Positions 45,001 to 54,854 of a stretch of 64,000 nucleotides of DNA are shown piece after piece. The stretch covers positions 73,659,349 to 73,723,348 of the forward strand of contig CM076991.1 in NCBI GenBank assembly GCA_039090855.1. Direction: 5' to 3'. This DNA is from Macrothele yani. Lineage: Eukaryota > Arthropoda > Arachnida > Araneae > Macrothelidae. Numbering within the stretch: position 1 is the first letter of the stretch; each line of letters starts with the position of its first letter. The notes below the pieces were generated by a model. That model was not told the origin of the DNA, ran no database searches, and saw nothing but the letters and a program-made list of their open reading frames with translations. Made by a program: the position numbers and the translations under genes.

Positions 45001-45320
45001 TATATGGATAAACCTTTTGAGAATACTTTCTTCCAAAAATAATGCATGGTTTTCCCACCAGGGGACGTAAAGTCACATCTTATTTTTGTCGATATCTCTG
45101 TTTCTAAGAGTTCGTAAGCTCACGATTCCTTTAACAGCAATATCTGAGGGATTAAAAACCCGATTGAAAAATCTTCTTTCTTTCGTCAGATCTATTGTTT
45201 TCCATACTGGTTCCATTGACTTTGAATAGCTTTGATAAATTTAATTTGCGTCAGAACGGATTCAAAAGACGTGCTTATTACACTCGAAAATTCGGTGTCA
45301 TCTTTCTTGTTTAGTTATGC
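42043..45320 (-). repeat. box-repeat array, arm B (minus)
   Basis: The same array in inverse orientation. From left to right it shows the reverse of the tail (GGTTTGTCCGTCAGTCTGTA), about twenty boxes spaced near 150 bp, and at the right end the reverse of the arm A start (AAATTCGGTGTCATCTTTCT). The best boxes read TGGCCACCAGGGGGCGTAA at 42527-42545, 43518-43536 and 43979-43997, and TGGCCACCAGGGGGCGTGA at 42986-43004. Arm B is longer than arm A (more units), with one local reordering near 43440-43530 where two TGGCCACCAG boxes are only about 80 bp apart around a short internal palindrome. Confidence 0.88.
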
Positions 45321-45419
45321 TATAATTCCAGTTAAGAGAATGTTTAAGGGGAGGATTTAGCAGTTAATGGAATTAACATTCGTATCGCATGAGATCTGCT
45401 TGTGAAATAAGCTTCCCAA

Positions 45420-45760
45420 TGTACTTAATATACATTCCGATTCCGTGAAATAATGCCCATAACTTGCTGATGAAGCCAAGTTTCATTTGAGAGGTGATAC
45501 CAATTTACAGAAAGGTCGTGAATGGGCTTTTATGTGTAGGTGCGTATCGAAATTTTTTTCAAAGAACTGAAATGCCTTCAATTCCTATGGGTTTGGTGCT
45601 TGCCACACGGACAGTTTTCCTTTTAGAATCAACGAATTCCAGACCGTACACTGCTAATTGAGTGCTGTTCTTTTATTTAATTAAAAAGTTGAAATGCGTC
45701 AGAGAAAACGTGAATGACAATAAACTTTTTCAGAATTCTTTCCAGTAGGGTTCATTAATT
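45420..45760 (+). repeat. flank module of the box-repeat element, second copy
   Basis: Parallels 37740-38066 in order and orientation, as described there. It lies directly upstream of arm C, as the first copy lies upstream of arm A, which supports a composite element of flank module plus array plus GACGG tail. Confidence 0.65.
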
Positions 45761-45889
45761 AAAGTCACACATCGTTACCCAGCATCGTTGTAATCAAGGT
45801 CTCTCAGCTCTCTTGATTTGATTTCTCAAGGCTTCCTTCTGTCAAAAAGGTGGAGTTCACAAAAAGACGTTTCCGGAATGGAACAACAC

Positions 45890-47360
45890 ATGCGACGCGA
45901 ACTAAAACAAGAAAGATGACACCGAATTTTCGGGTGTAATGAGCACGTCTTTTGAATCCGTTCTGACGCAAATTAAATTTATCAAAGCTATTCAAAGTCA
46001 ATGGAACCGGTATGGAAAACAATAGTATCTGACCGAAGAAAGAAGTTTTTCAATCGGGTTTTTAATCCCTCAGATATTGCTGTAAACGGAATCATGAGCT
46101 TACGCCCTCTGGTTGCGGACTTGTGCGTTGAAAAAAATTTGAATTTGTATGAGAAACCTTTCGCAACGGAAACGCTAGCCAATAAAGAAAGAATTTTTCA
46201 AATCGGAATCTTTGAAGCAGAGATATGGAGAAATATAAGATGTGCATTATTTTAGGAAGAAAGTATTCTCAAAAGGCTTTTCTATGTGAGCGGTATCGCT
46301 CCAACAAGAAAAAAATAGTCGAGTTACAGGAGCTCAGATTTTGCTGCAAATACATCAGAAGAAGAAATTAACGCTGATGCCACCCCACCCCCTTCGTGGC
46401 CAAACCAATCTTTACCAAATATTAGAAATTATATGAAAAACATTTTCCATCAGGAACTGTATTCGGTGCAGAAAGAATTTATCAAATTGGAATTCTCGAA
46501 GCAGAGATATCCGGGGGAAACGCAATTTACCTTTACGCCCCGTAGCGCAAAGTCTATGAATTACTTGAAAATTTGGAAATTATATGAAACACATGACACA
46601 CCGGAAACCCCATTCAATGAAAAAAGAATTTTTCAAATAGGACCATTAGAAGCAGAGCCATTGACAAAAATAAGATATGCATCTACGCCCCCCGGCGGAG
46701 AAATCATGCAATATTTTTAGAAGAAAATATTCCGAAAAGGTTTATCGGTGTGAGTGGCAGCGGTCTACGAAGAAATGTTTTCAATCGAGATTTCAAAAGC
46801 TCAGATTTTATGGCAAATACATCAGAAGCAAAAATTAACACTTACACCCCCTGGTGGCCAAAGTATTCTTTAACAAAAATTAGAAATTATATGCAAAAGA
46901 TTTTTAAATGGGAGCTGTATCCGCTGAAGAAAAAAGTTTCAAATCGAAGTTTTAGAAGATGAGATATCGGGGAAAACGTAATTTACTTTTACGCCTCCTA
47001 GCGGAAAATGTGTGAATAACTTCAAAAAGTATCTATACCTAAAATATGCTGCGACATAAATGGAATCGAAAGGTAGAAGGATTTTTCAATCGGATGTTTA
47101 GAAGCAAATATATGTAATAAAATGTATTTTGAATTCGATATCATCCGTATTTACGCCCTCTAGCGGCGAAATTGTACATCGTAAAAAAAAACACGAAATG
47201 AAGGATCATCTTTCGCATATTTCAAGCTTCCCAATCAAAAAAAAAAAAAAATTCAAATCGGACTATTAGTTACAGAGATATGCTGTCTATAGACTGACGG
47301 ACGGACGGACGAACGGACGGACAAACCGATAACATAAGCACGATCTTTTTTTTTATTCCA
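45890..47360 (+). repeat. box-repeat array, copy C (plus)
   Basis: Starts with the same AGAAAGATGACACCGAATTT as arm A and ends with a GACGGACGGACGGACGAACG tail, CAAACCGATAAC and AGCACGATCTTTTTTTTT. It is shorter, with seven boxes near 46095, 46390, 46533, 46680, 46842, 46988 and 47150, so several units were lost or never present. The best box is TTACACCCCCTGGTGGCCA at 46842-46860. Confidence 0.88.
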
Positions 47361-47463
47361 AGGAGATAACTATGCCAACAGAAGCAGGCAACCAATCCAA
47401 TAACTCTTGGAATAATGTAAGCATGTCAAGATTTTTTTCCCCTATATATATATACTGTATATA

Positions 47464-48618
47464 CACTATATTGACAAAAGTCACCGGACACCCCTTCAAA
47501 AGCAAATAAACGGATCCCCTGCGTTGTTAAGATGTGCGATACAGCTGCAAACGGTATAGAAACAAGTCTGCAGCTGACCGCGATCATATCGCACTGTGAG
47601 GTTGATTGAAAATGTCGCGGCGGGAGAGAACTGACATTGAGAAAAGAAATATTGTTGGGTGTTATAGTAGAGGGTTGACCATAAGAGAAACCGAGAGGTG
47701 TTTAAACATATTCAAATCAACTGTTTTGGATGTACTGAATAAGCGGAAGCCACTTATTCAGTACATTTGACACGTCGAAACCTCAGGAGAGTCGTTACAG
47801 CAAATCGAAGGAGTACTGCACAAGACCTCCGTATACAGGTGAATAAAAATGCTGGAACCTCGGCATGTACACGTATCATTCGCAGAGAACTTCATTCCAT
47901 GGATTAACGTGGTCGTGCGGCTGCTCATAAGCTTTTCATCTACACTCGGAATGCTACTCGTCTTTAAGCACGGTGTAAAGAACATTTATCGTGGACCGTA
48001 GATCAATGGAGACGGGTCCTATGGACTGGTGAATCCATATACACGATCCATCAGTCTGATGGCGGTAGCCGGGGGAACGCTTTTTACTATAGTGCACTGT
48101 TCGTACGGTCAAGTTTGGAGCTGGCACTGTACTCGTGTGGAGGTGTTTTTCGCGCTATGGTCCAGGCCCATTGGTTATCGTGAATAGACATGTTAACCAG
48201 CACGTCCACCTAGTATTGCCACAGCTCTGTGGCAATACTATGGAAGTTGAAAGTCCGTCAAATCGCCAGTAGGATAATGCACTGAACTATAAAGCAAGGA
48301 CTTTTACTGCGTGGTTTGACAATAATTCCGTATGGTGTATGGACTGGCCAGCACAGAGCCATGATCTTAATCCCATAGAGCACCTATGGGATGAATTAGA
48401 GCTCCGCATAAGAAGTTTGGCACAAAGGTCTACTACTAAGCAACAGTTAGCGGCAGCATTATGTACTGAATGGAAGCGCTGTGTTCCAAAACCTTGTCGA
48501 AAGCATGTCTCGAAGGGTCATTAAGGCCAAAGGTGGACCGACACCGTACTAATGCATGCCAATAAATGCTATGTTGTGTTTCTCTTCTAGGTGTCCGGTG
48601 ACCTTTGTCAATGTAGTG
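47464..48618 (+). mobile_element. Tc1-like transposon, decayed (CACTA-ATTGACAAA family)
   Basis: The left end is CACTATATTGACAAAAGTCA and the right end, reverse complemented, CACTACATTGACAAAGGTCA; both continue CCGGACACC. TA occurs on each side and the flanks are TATATACTGTATATAC-type tracts. Length 1155 bp, shorter than its relatives. Confidence 0.93.
47612..48550 (+). pseudogene. Tc1-like transposase pseudogene
   Basis: Opens MSRRERTDIEKRNIVGCYSR with a helix-turn-helix (LTIRETERCLNIFKSTVLDV) and stops at 47767. Later blocks are scattered over frames: WTVDQWRRVLWTGESIYTIH-like codons at about 47990-48045, and at 48339-48524 the C-terminal MDWPAQSHDLNPIEHLWDEL with the catalytic Glu. The second aspartate region near 48270 is legible only as a decayed copy. 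Many stops; inactive. Confidence 0.85.
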
Positions 48619-48690
48619 TATATATGTACTGTATATATATATATATATATATATATTAAAGTTTTTCCTTAGTTTTCAGTTTTGCTCTTC
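48619..48690. repeat. (TA)n tract between Tc1 and RTE pair
   Basis: TATATATGTACTGTATATAT followed by further TA dinucleotides. It adjoins the Tc1 on the left and the ATC tail of the RTE pair on the right, separated by a short TTTTCCTTAGTTTTCAG-type segment that resembles part of the Penelope leader near 32015. Confidence 0.8.
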
Positions 48691-48716
48691 ACTATATATC
48701 ATCATCATCATCATTG

Positions 48717-51593
48717 TCAACCATTATCAATCCACTGCTGGACGAAGGTCTCCCCAAGTTTCCTCCACAACGGTCTGTCTTGTGCCAGTCTCCTCCATGT
48801 CACTCCCGCATATTTACGAATTTCATCCACCCATCTCCCATGTGGTCTTTTTCTGGGTCTTTTCCTGTCCCTTGGAATCCAATCTAAAATTTCGGCTGTC
48901 CATCTATGGTCTGTCCTTCTGGCAGTATGTCCAGCCCATTGCCATTTCAGGGATTTAACTCTGATCATGATGTCTTCCACTCTCGTCATTTTTCGGATCC
49001 ACGAGTTCCTCTTCTTATCTCTCCTGGTTATACCAAGCATGCAGCTCTGCATGCTTCTTTGAGTTGTCTGCAGCCTTTGTATGTCTCTTTTAGTTAAGGT
49101 CCACGTCTCTGCACCATACGTAAGCACTGGAAGGATGCATTGATCAAACACTTTTCTTTTAAGACATAATGGCATATTGCTCTTGAAAATTATGCTGTTT
49201 CTTCCAAAAGCTCTCCAGGCAAGTTTTGTACGCCGATTAATTTCTTCATCAATGTGACCCTCACTTGATATCTGCTGTCCAAGATAAACATACGTATCTG
49301 TTATCTCCAGTTTTTCTCCATCAATCGATAAATCTTCATTTCTTGTAAAAGCATTGAACATCACTTTTGTCTTCTGAAAGTTCATTTTTAATCCCACTTC
49401 TTTACTCTTGTCAGCAAGTTCCTGGATCATACTCTGCAGCTCTGATGGGGTAGTTGCAAAAATGACTACGTCATCAGCAAAACGAAGGTGGGTTAGATAA
49501 TCTCCATTAATCTTTATCCCTTTGTTTTCCCAGTTCAGTGATTGAAAGACATTTTCCAATGTGGCATTAAAGAGCTTCGGAGATATGGTGTCACCTTGTC
49601 TCACTCCCTTTCCAATTTTTATGTGTGTTGTATTTTCAAACAGCCGAATCTTTGCACTTGCATTTTCATAGATGTTATTAATAATATTAATGTATGCATC
49701 TTCAATACCGCAGGATTTCAGAGCCGTGGTAACTGCTGATGGTTTCACCGAATCAAAGGCTTTTTCATAATCGATAAAAGCCATGCACAATGGAAGTTCA
49801 TATTCCCTCGCTCTTTCAATTAGTTCTCTCAGTACGTGGATATGATCTATTGTGCTGTAGCCACTCCTGAATCCAGCTTGTTCTCTCGGTTGAGCCATGT
49901 CCAGTGATACCTTCAAGCGGTGTGAAAGAACTTTAGTGAAGATTTTATAAACCACTGATAGGAGGCTGATAGGTCTGTAGTTCCTGAGATCCTCAATGTC
50001 ACCTTTTTTATGTAGCAGGATCATTGTAGCATTGTTCCAATCCTCAGGAATCTTCCCTTCATTAAGGCATCGAGTGAAAATTTGGGCAAGTACTGTTTCA
50101 ATTTCTCCACTTGCTTCTTGTATGATGTCTATAGTAATTCCATCTTCTCCTGGAGCTTTCCCCCGCTTCATGTTCTTGATTGCATGAGCAACTTCTGCTG
50201 GGAGGACTGGAAGAACTCTGGTACCTTTCATGATGTCTGGAGTACATGTATCATCCCTTTCATATAATTTGGAGTAGAAATCTTTCACTCTTGTCAAAAT
50301 TTCGCCTCTATTTCTTGTTATAGAACCATCTTCTTTTCTCAGAGCCATAATCTGTTTTCTTCCCTTACTGAGATGTCCCTTTGCTATCTTAAGGCTTTGG
50401 TTGTTTTCAATTGCTTTCGTCACTAGCTCACAGTTGAATTTCCTTACGTCTTCAGTGATACTTTTTCGTGCTGTCTTGCATAGCTCTATATATTCCACTT
50501 TGGAAGTCACATCTTCTTTAGTTGTCCTCATCTCTCTTCTTTTTTGCATCAACATTTTGGTTTTTCCTGATAATTTGTTCACGTGCAACTTGTTCTTAGA
50601 CCCAGCTAATTTTGTTGCTGTTTCCATAAGAGCTTTGGTTACTTTTCTGTTAACTTCCGAAATATCCACTTCTTCCGATGTTAGGCCTTCTAAAGCAGAG
50701 AATCTGTTCTTCAGTTCCAACTTGAAAGTATTATGGTGTTTTTTAAGGTTGGTTATGTCAATACATTTTGTTTGTCTTATGAGCTTGCCACGTTCCAGTT
50801 TAGTGTTGAGGTGCATCTTACATCTCACCAATCTATGGTCACTACCTGTGTTGAACTTGTTCAGCACACTGCAGTCTTCGATGACGAATTTTTTGTTACA
50901 CATAATAAAATCAATTTCACTTGTCGTCCCAATTGGATGTCTCCATGTCCATTTCCTGTGTGGCTTTTTCTTGAAAAAGGAGTTCAAGATGAAAAATCCT
51001 TCTGCCTCTGCAAACTCAACGAGAGTATTTCCACGCTGGTTTCTGTTGCCGTGACCGAATTTACCTACTGAAGTTTCATTCTGTTGCCGGTGCCCTATTT
51101 TTGCATTGAAATCTCCCATAATTATCTTCAAGTGCTGCTTACCTTTATTATTTAGATGACGAATTTCCTCATAAAATTCTTCAATTTCTTCTTCAGGATG
51201 ACTTGTGGTGGGTGCATAAGTTTGAATAATCTGAGCCTGGTATCTTCTCGATAGTTGGATAACGAGTCGTGCAGCTCTGTCAGAGGAACTTTCAACTTCT
51301 ACCACTTTATCCTTCAGTTTCTTGTTTATTATAAATCCAACACCACTAGTTCTGCCAGTATCTGTCCCACGATAATAGAAGAGATGTCCACTTTTCAGTT
51401 CAATGAGATCTTCTCCTTTTCTCCTTACCTCACTTAGCCCGACGATGTCCCACTTGATCCTTTGTAGTTCCTCTTCCAAATCAAGAAGCCTTGAATCAGA
51501 AGATAGGGAGCGTCCGTTATAGGTAGCCAAGGTCAGCATCAAATGGCAGCCTAGTCCGGTCCTCCGGGGATTCTTAGCACCCTCTGCCTTCAT
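48717..51593 (-). CDS. RTE endonuclease/reverse transcriptase, complete 958-aa ORF
   Basis: The only uninterrupted copy in the window. The N-terminal apurinic-type endonuclease keeps its catalytic set: Asn26 (TYNGRS), Glu55 (GLSEVRR), Tyr126 (YAPTT), Asp161 and Asn163 (MGDFNAKIG), Asp228 (SEIDFI), and Asp252-His253 (SDHRLV). A basic linker spans about 260-470. The reverse transcriptase spans about 475-780, with NYRPISLLSVVYKIFTKVL at 538-556, GFRSGYST, the motif A Asp608 in AFIDYEKAFD, GVRQGDTISP, and the catalytic Asp pair 707-708 in FADD. A basic C-terminal domain follows (LTYGAETWTLTKRDIQRLQ to WIDNG). RTE elements encode a single protein of roughly this size. The copy is truncated just upstream of the ATG used by copy 2, so it may lack its promoter. 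It would act in the nucleus by target-primed reverse transcription. Confidence 0.95.
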   Translation of the reverse strand: MKAEGAKNPRRTGLGCHLMLTLATYNGRSLSSDSRLLDLEEELQRIKWDIVGLSEVRRKGEDLIELKSGHLFYYRGTDTGRTSGVGFIINKKLKDKVVEVESSSDRAARLVIQLSRRYQAQIIQTYAPTTSHPEEEIEEFYEEIRHLNNKGKQHLKIIMGDFNAKIGHRQQNETSVGKFGHGNRNQRGNTLVEFAEAEGFFILNSFFKKKPHRKWTWRHPIGTTSEIDFIMCNKKFVIEDCSVLNKFNTGSDHRLVRCKMHLNTKLERGKLIRQTKCIDITNLKKHHNTFKLELKNRFSALEGLTSEEVDISEVNRKVTKALMETATKLAGSKNKLHVNKLSGKTKMLMQKRREMRTTKEDVTSKVEYIELCKTARKSITEDVRKFNCELVTKAIENNQSLKIAKGHLSKGRKQIMALRKEDGSITRNRGEILTRVKDFYSKLYERDDTCTPDIMKGTRVLPVLPAEVAHAIKNMKRGKAPGEDGITIDIIQEASGEIETVLAQIFTRCLNEGKIPEDWNNATMILLHKKGDIEDLRNYRPISLLSVVYKIFTKVLSHRLKVSLDMAQPREQAGFRSGYSTIDHIHVLRELIERAREYELPLCMAFIDYEKAFDSVKPSAVTTALKSCGIEDAYINIINNIYENASAKIRLFENTTHIKIGKGVRQGDTISPKLFNATLENVFQSLNWENKGIKINGDYLTHLRFADDVVIFATTPSELQSMIQELADKSKEVGLKMNFQKTKVMFNAFTRNEDLSIDGEKLEITDTYVYLGQQISSEGHIDEEINRRTKLAWRAFGRNSIIFKSNMPLCLKRKVFDQCILPVLTYGAETWTLTKRDIQRLQTTQRSMQSCMLGITRRDKKRNSWIRKMTRVEDIMIRVKSLKWQWAGHTARRTDHRWTAEILDWIPRDRKRPRKRPHGRWVDEIRKYAGVTWRRLAQDRPLWRKLGETFVQQWIDNG

Positions 51594-51664
51594 GTCGCAC
51601 TGGCCGCTGCCTTGGCCAGGTACATTCCAGCTGCCGGAGACTGAGGGCCAAGATTTAAGTTGTA

Positions 51665-51949
51665 GAGATGTAAGGTCAGGTGATGCGTAACATCACAGCC
51701 TCTCCTTGACAAATGTCAACCCCGCCTTCTCGTGGTGCATCCTGTTCCCACTAAAGGGGCTCTGACGACCGCCAATAGCGGTATAACTATACCATCGGGA
51801 TCAGAGGAAATGCTATCCCACACTCACCAACCCGCTTGGCCAGCGTGGTGAGTTATGGCCAAACACCTCCAAAATGACTCTACAATATATCTTGGCCCTC
51901 AGTCTCCGGCAGCTGGAATGTACCTGGCCAAGGCAGCGGCCAGTGCGAC
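51665..51949 (+). promoter_or_regulatory. RTE 5' leader, copy 5
   Basis: Matches the leader at 16914-17121 from ATGTAAGGTCAGGTGATGCG to the GCTTGGCCAGCGTGGTGAGT block, so it is the conserved full-length 5' end of the family. It abuts the truncated 5' end of the minus-strand copy. Confidence 0.7.
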
Positions 51950-54830
51950 ATGAAGGCAGAGGGTGCTAAGAATCCCCGGAGGACCGGACTAGGCTGCCAT
52001 TTGATGCTGACCTTGGCTACCTATAACGGACGCTCCCTATCTTCTGATTCAAGGCTTCTTGAATTGGAAGAGGAACTACAAAGGATCAAGTGGGACATCG
52101 TCGGGCTAAGTGAGGTAAGGAGAAAAGGAGAAGATCTCATTGAACTGAAAAGTGGACATCTCTTCTATTATCGTGGGACAGATACTGGCAGAACTAGTGG
52201 TGTTGGATTTATAATAAACAAGAAACTGAAGGATAAAGTGGTAGAAGTTGAAAGTTCCTCTGACAGAGCTGCACGACTCGTTATCCAACTATCGAGAAGA
52301 TACTTTCAGGCTCAGATTATTCAAACTTATGCACCCACCACAAGTCATATTGAAGAAGAAATTGAAGAATTTTATGAGGAAATTTGTCATCTAAATAATA
52401 AAGGTAAGCAGCACTTGAAGATAATTATGGGAGATTTCAATGCAAAAATAGGGCAACGGCAACAGAATGAAACTTCAGTAGGTAAATTCGGTCACGGCAA
52501 CAGAAACCAGCGTGGAAATACTCTCGTTGAGTTTGCAGAGGCAGAAGGATTTTTCATCTTGAACTCCTTTTTCAAGAAAAAGCCACACAGGAAATGGACA
52601 TGGAGACATCCAATTGGGACGACAAGTGAAATTGATTTTTATTATGTGTAACAAAAAATTCGTCATCGAAGACTGCAGTGTGCTGAACAAGTTCAACACA
52701 GGTAGTGACCATAGATTGGTGAGATGTAAGATGCACCTCAACACTAAACTGGAACGTGGCAAGCTCATAAGACAAACAAAATGTATTGACATAACCAACC
52801 TTAAAAACACCATAATACTTTCAAGTTGGAACTGAAGAACAGATTCTCTGCTTTAGAAGGCCTAACATCGGAAGAAGTGGATATTTCGGAAGTTAACAGA
52901 AAAGTAACCAAAGCTCTAATGGAAACAGCAACAAAATTAGCTGGTCTAAGAACAAGTTGCATGTGAACAAATTATCACGAAAAAACCAAAATGTTGATGC
53001 AAAAAGAAGAGAGATGAGGACAACTAAAGTAGATGTGACTTCAAAGTGGAATATATAGAGCTATGCAAGACAACACGAAAAAGTATCACTGAAGACGTAA
53101 GGAAATTCAACTGTGAGCTAGTGAGGAAAGCAATTGAAAACAACCAAAGCCTTAAGATAGCAAAGGGACATCTCAGTAAGGGAAGAAAACTGATTATGGC
53201 TCTGAGAAAAGAAGATGGTTCTATAACAAGAAATAGAGGTGAAATTTTGACAAGAGTGAAAGATTTCTACTCCAAATTATATGAAAGGGATGATACATGT
53301 ACTCCAGACATCATGAAAGGTACCAGAGTTCTTCCAGTCCTCCCAGCAGAAGTTGCTCATGCAATCAAGAACATGAAGCGGGGGAAAGCTCCAGGAGAAG
53401 ATGGAATTACTATAGACATCATACAAGAAGCAAGTGGAGAAATTGAAACAGTACTCGCCCAAATTTTCACTCGATGCCTTAATGAAGGGAAGATTCCCTG
53501 AGGATTGGAACAATGCTACAATGATCCTGCTACATAAAAAAGGTGACATTGAGGATCTCAGGAACTACAGACCTATCAGCCTCCTATCAGTGGTTTATAA
53601 AATCTTCACTAAAGTTCTTTCACACCGCTTGAAGGTAACACTGGACATGGCTCAACTGAGAGAACAAGCTGGATTCAGGGAGTGGCTACAGCACAATAGA
53701 TCATATCCACGTACTGAGAGAACTGATTGAAAGAGCGAGGGAATATGAACTTCCATTGTGCATGGCTTTTATCGATTATGAAAAAGCCTTTGATTCGGTG
53801 AAACCATCAGCAGTTACCACGGCTCTGAAATCCTGCGGTATTGAAGATGCATACATTAATATTATTAATAACATCTATGAAAATGCAAGTGCAAAGATTC
53901 GGCTGTTTGAAAATACAACACACATAAAAATTGGAAAGGGAGTGAGACAAGGTGACACCATATCTCCTGAAGCTCTTTAATGCCACATTGGAAAATGTCT
54001 TTCAATCACTGAACTGGGAAAACAAAGGGATAAAGATTAATGGAGATTATCTAACCCACCTTCGTTTTGCTGATGACATAGTCATTTTTGCAACTACCCC
54101 ATCAGAGCTGCAGAGTATGATCCAGGAACTTGCTGACAAGAGTAAAGAAGTGGGATTAAAAATGAACTTTCAGAAGACAAAAGTGATGTTCAATGCTTTT
54201 ACAAGAAATGAAGATTTATCGATTGATGGAGAAAAACTGGAGATAACAGATACGTATGTTTATCTTGGACAGCAGATATCAAGTGAGTGGTCACATTGAT
54301 GAAGAAATTCATCGGCGTACAAAACTTGCCTGGAGAGCTTTGGAAAGAAACAGCATAATTTTCAAGAGCAATATGCCATTATGTCTTAAAAGAAAAGTGT
54401 TTGATCAATGCATCCTTCCAGTGCTTACGTATGGTGCAGAGACGTGGACCTTAACTAAAAGAGACATACAAAAGCTGCAGACAACTCAAAGAAGCATGGA
54501 GAGGTGCATGCTTGGTATAACCAGGAGAGATAAGAAGAGGAACTCGTGGATCCGAAAATGACGAGAGTGGAAGACATCATGATCAGAGTTAAATCCCTGA
54601 AATGGCAATGGGTTGACATACTGCCAGAAGGACAGACCATAGATGGACAGCCGAAATTTTAGATTGGACTCCAAGGGACAGGAAAAGACCCAGAAAAAAG
54701 ACCACATGGGAGATGGGTGGATGAAATTCGTAAATATGCGGGAGTGACATGGAGGAGACTGGCACAAGACAGACCGTTGTGGAGGAAACTTGGGGAGACC
54801 TTCGTCCAGCAGTGGATTGATAATGGTTGA
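51950..54830 (+). pseudogene. RTE endonuclease/reverse transcriptase, copy 5, many one-base indels
   Basis: All domain blocks of the intact copy 4 are present (TYNGRS, GDFNAKIG, SDHRLVR, NYRPISLLSVVYK, FIDYEKAFD, FADDIVIFA, WIDNG). The frame changes about ten times through single-base gains or losses and one three-base insertion (RRYFQAQ at 52304). Examples: an extra T in SEIDF near 52634, two bases lost near 52806, one base lost near 52944, an extra C at 53496, an extra G at 53680, an extra T at 53968 and an extra T near 54289. A missing A near 54558 is shared with copy 2. Outside these indels it is very similar to copy 4. It cannot make protein as given; either it decayed by indels or this stretch of the assembly is poorly polished. 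Confidence 0.92.
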
Positions 54831-54854
54831 CAATGATGATGATGATGATATATA

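Larger units (their letters stand above)
48694..54850. mobile_element. second head-to-head pair of RTE retrotransposons
   Basis: A minus-strand copy (3' tail at 48694, 5' end at about 51660) meets a plus-strand copy (5' end at about 51665, 3' tail ending about 54850) at their 5' ends, with almost no spacer. The two copies share differences absent from the other RTE copies, such as the missing Ile-Ser before TRVLPVLP, GITIDI, VTTALKS and LENVFQSLNW, so they are closest to each other. Outer ends are (ATC)n and (GAT)n and run into AT tracts. Confidence 0.9.

Noticed and set aside
39590..47360. CRISPR array
   Set aside because: Units are diverged throughout, have no constant direct repeat with unique spacers, and lie in a eukaryotic transposon landscape.
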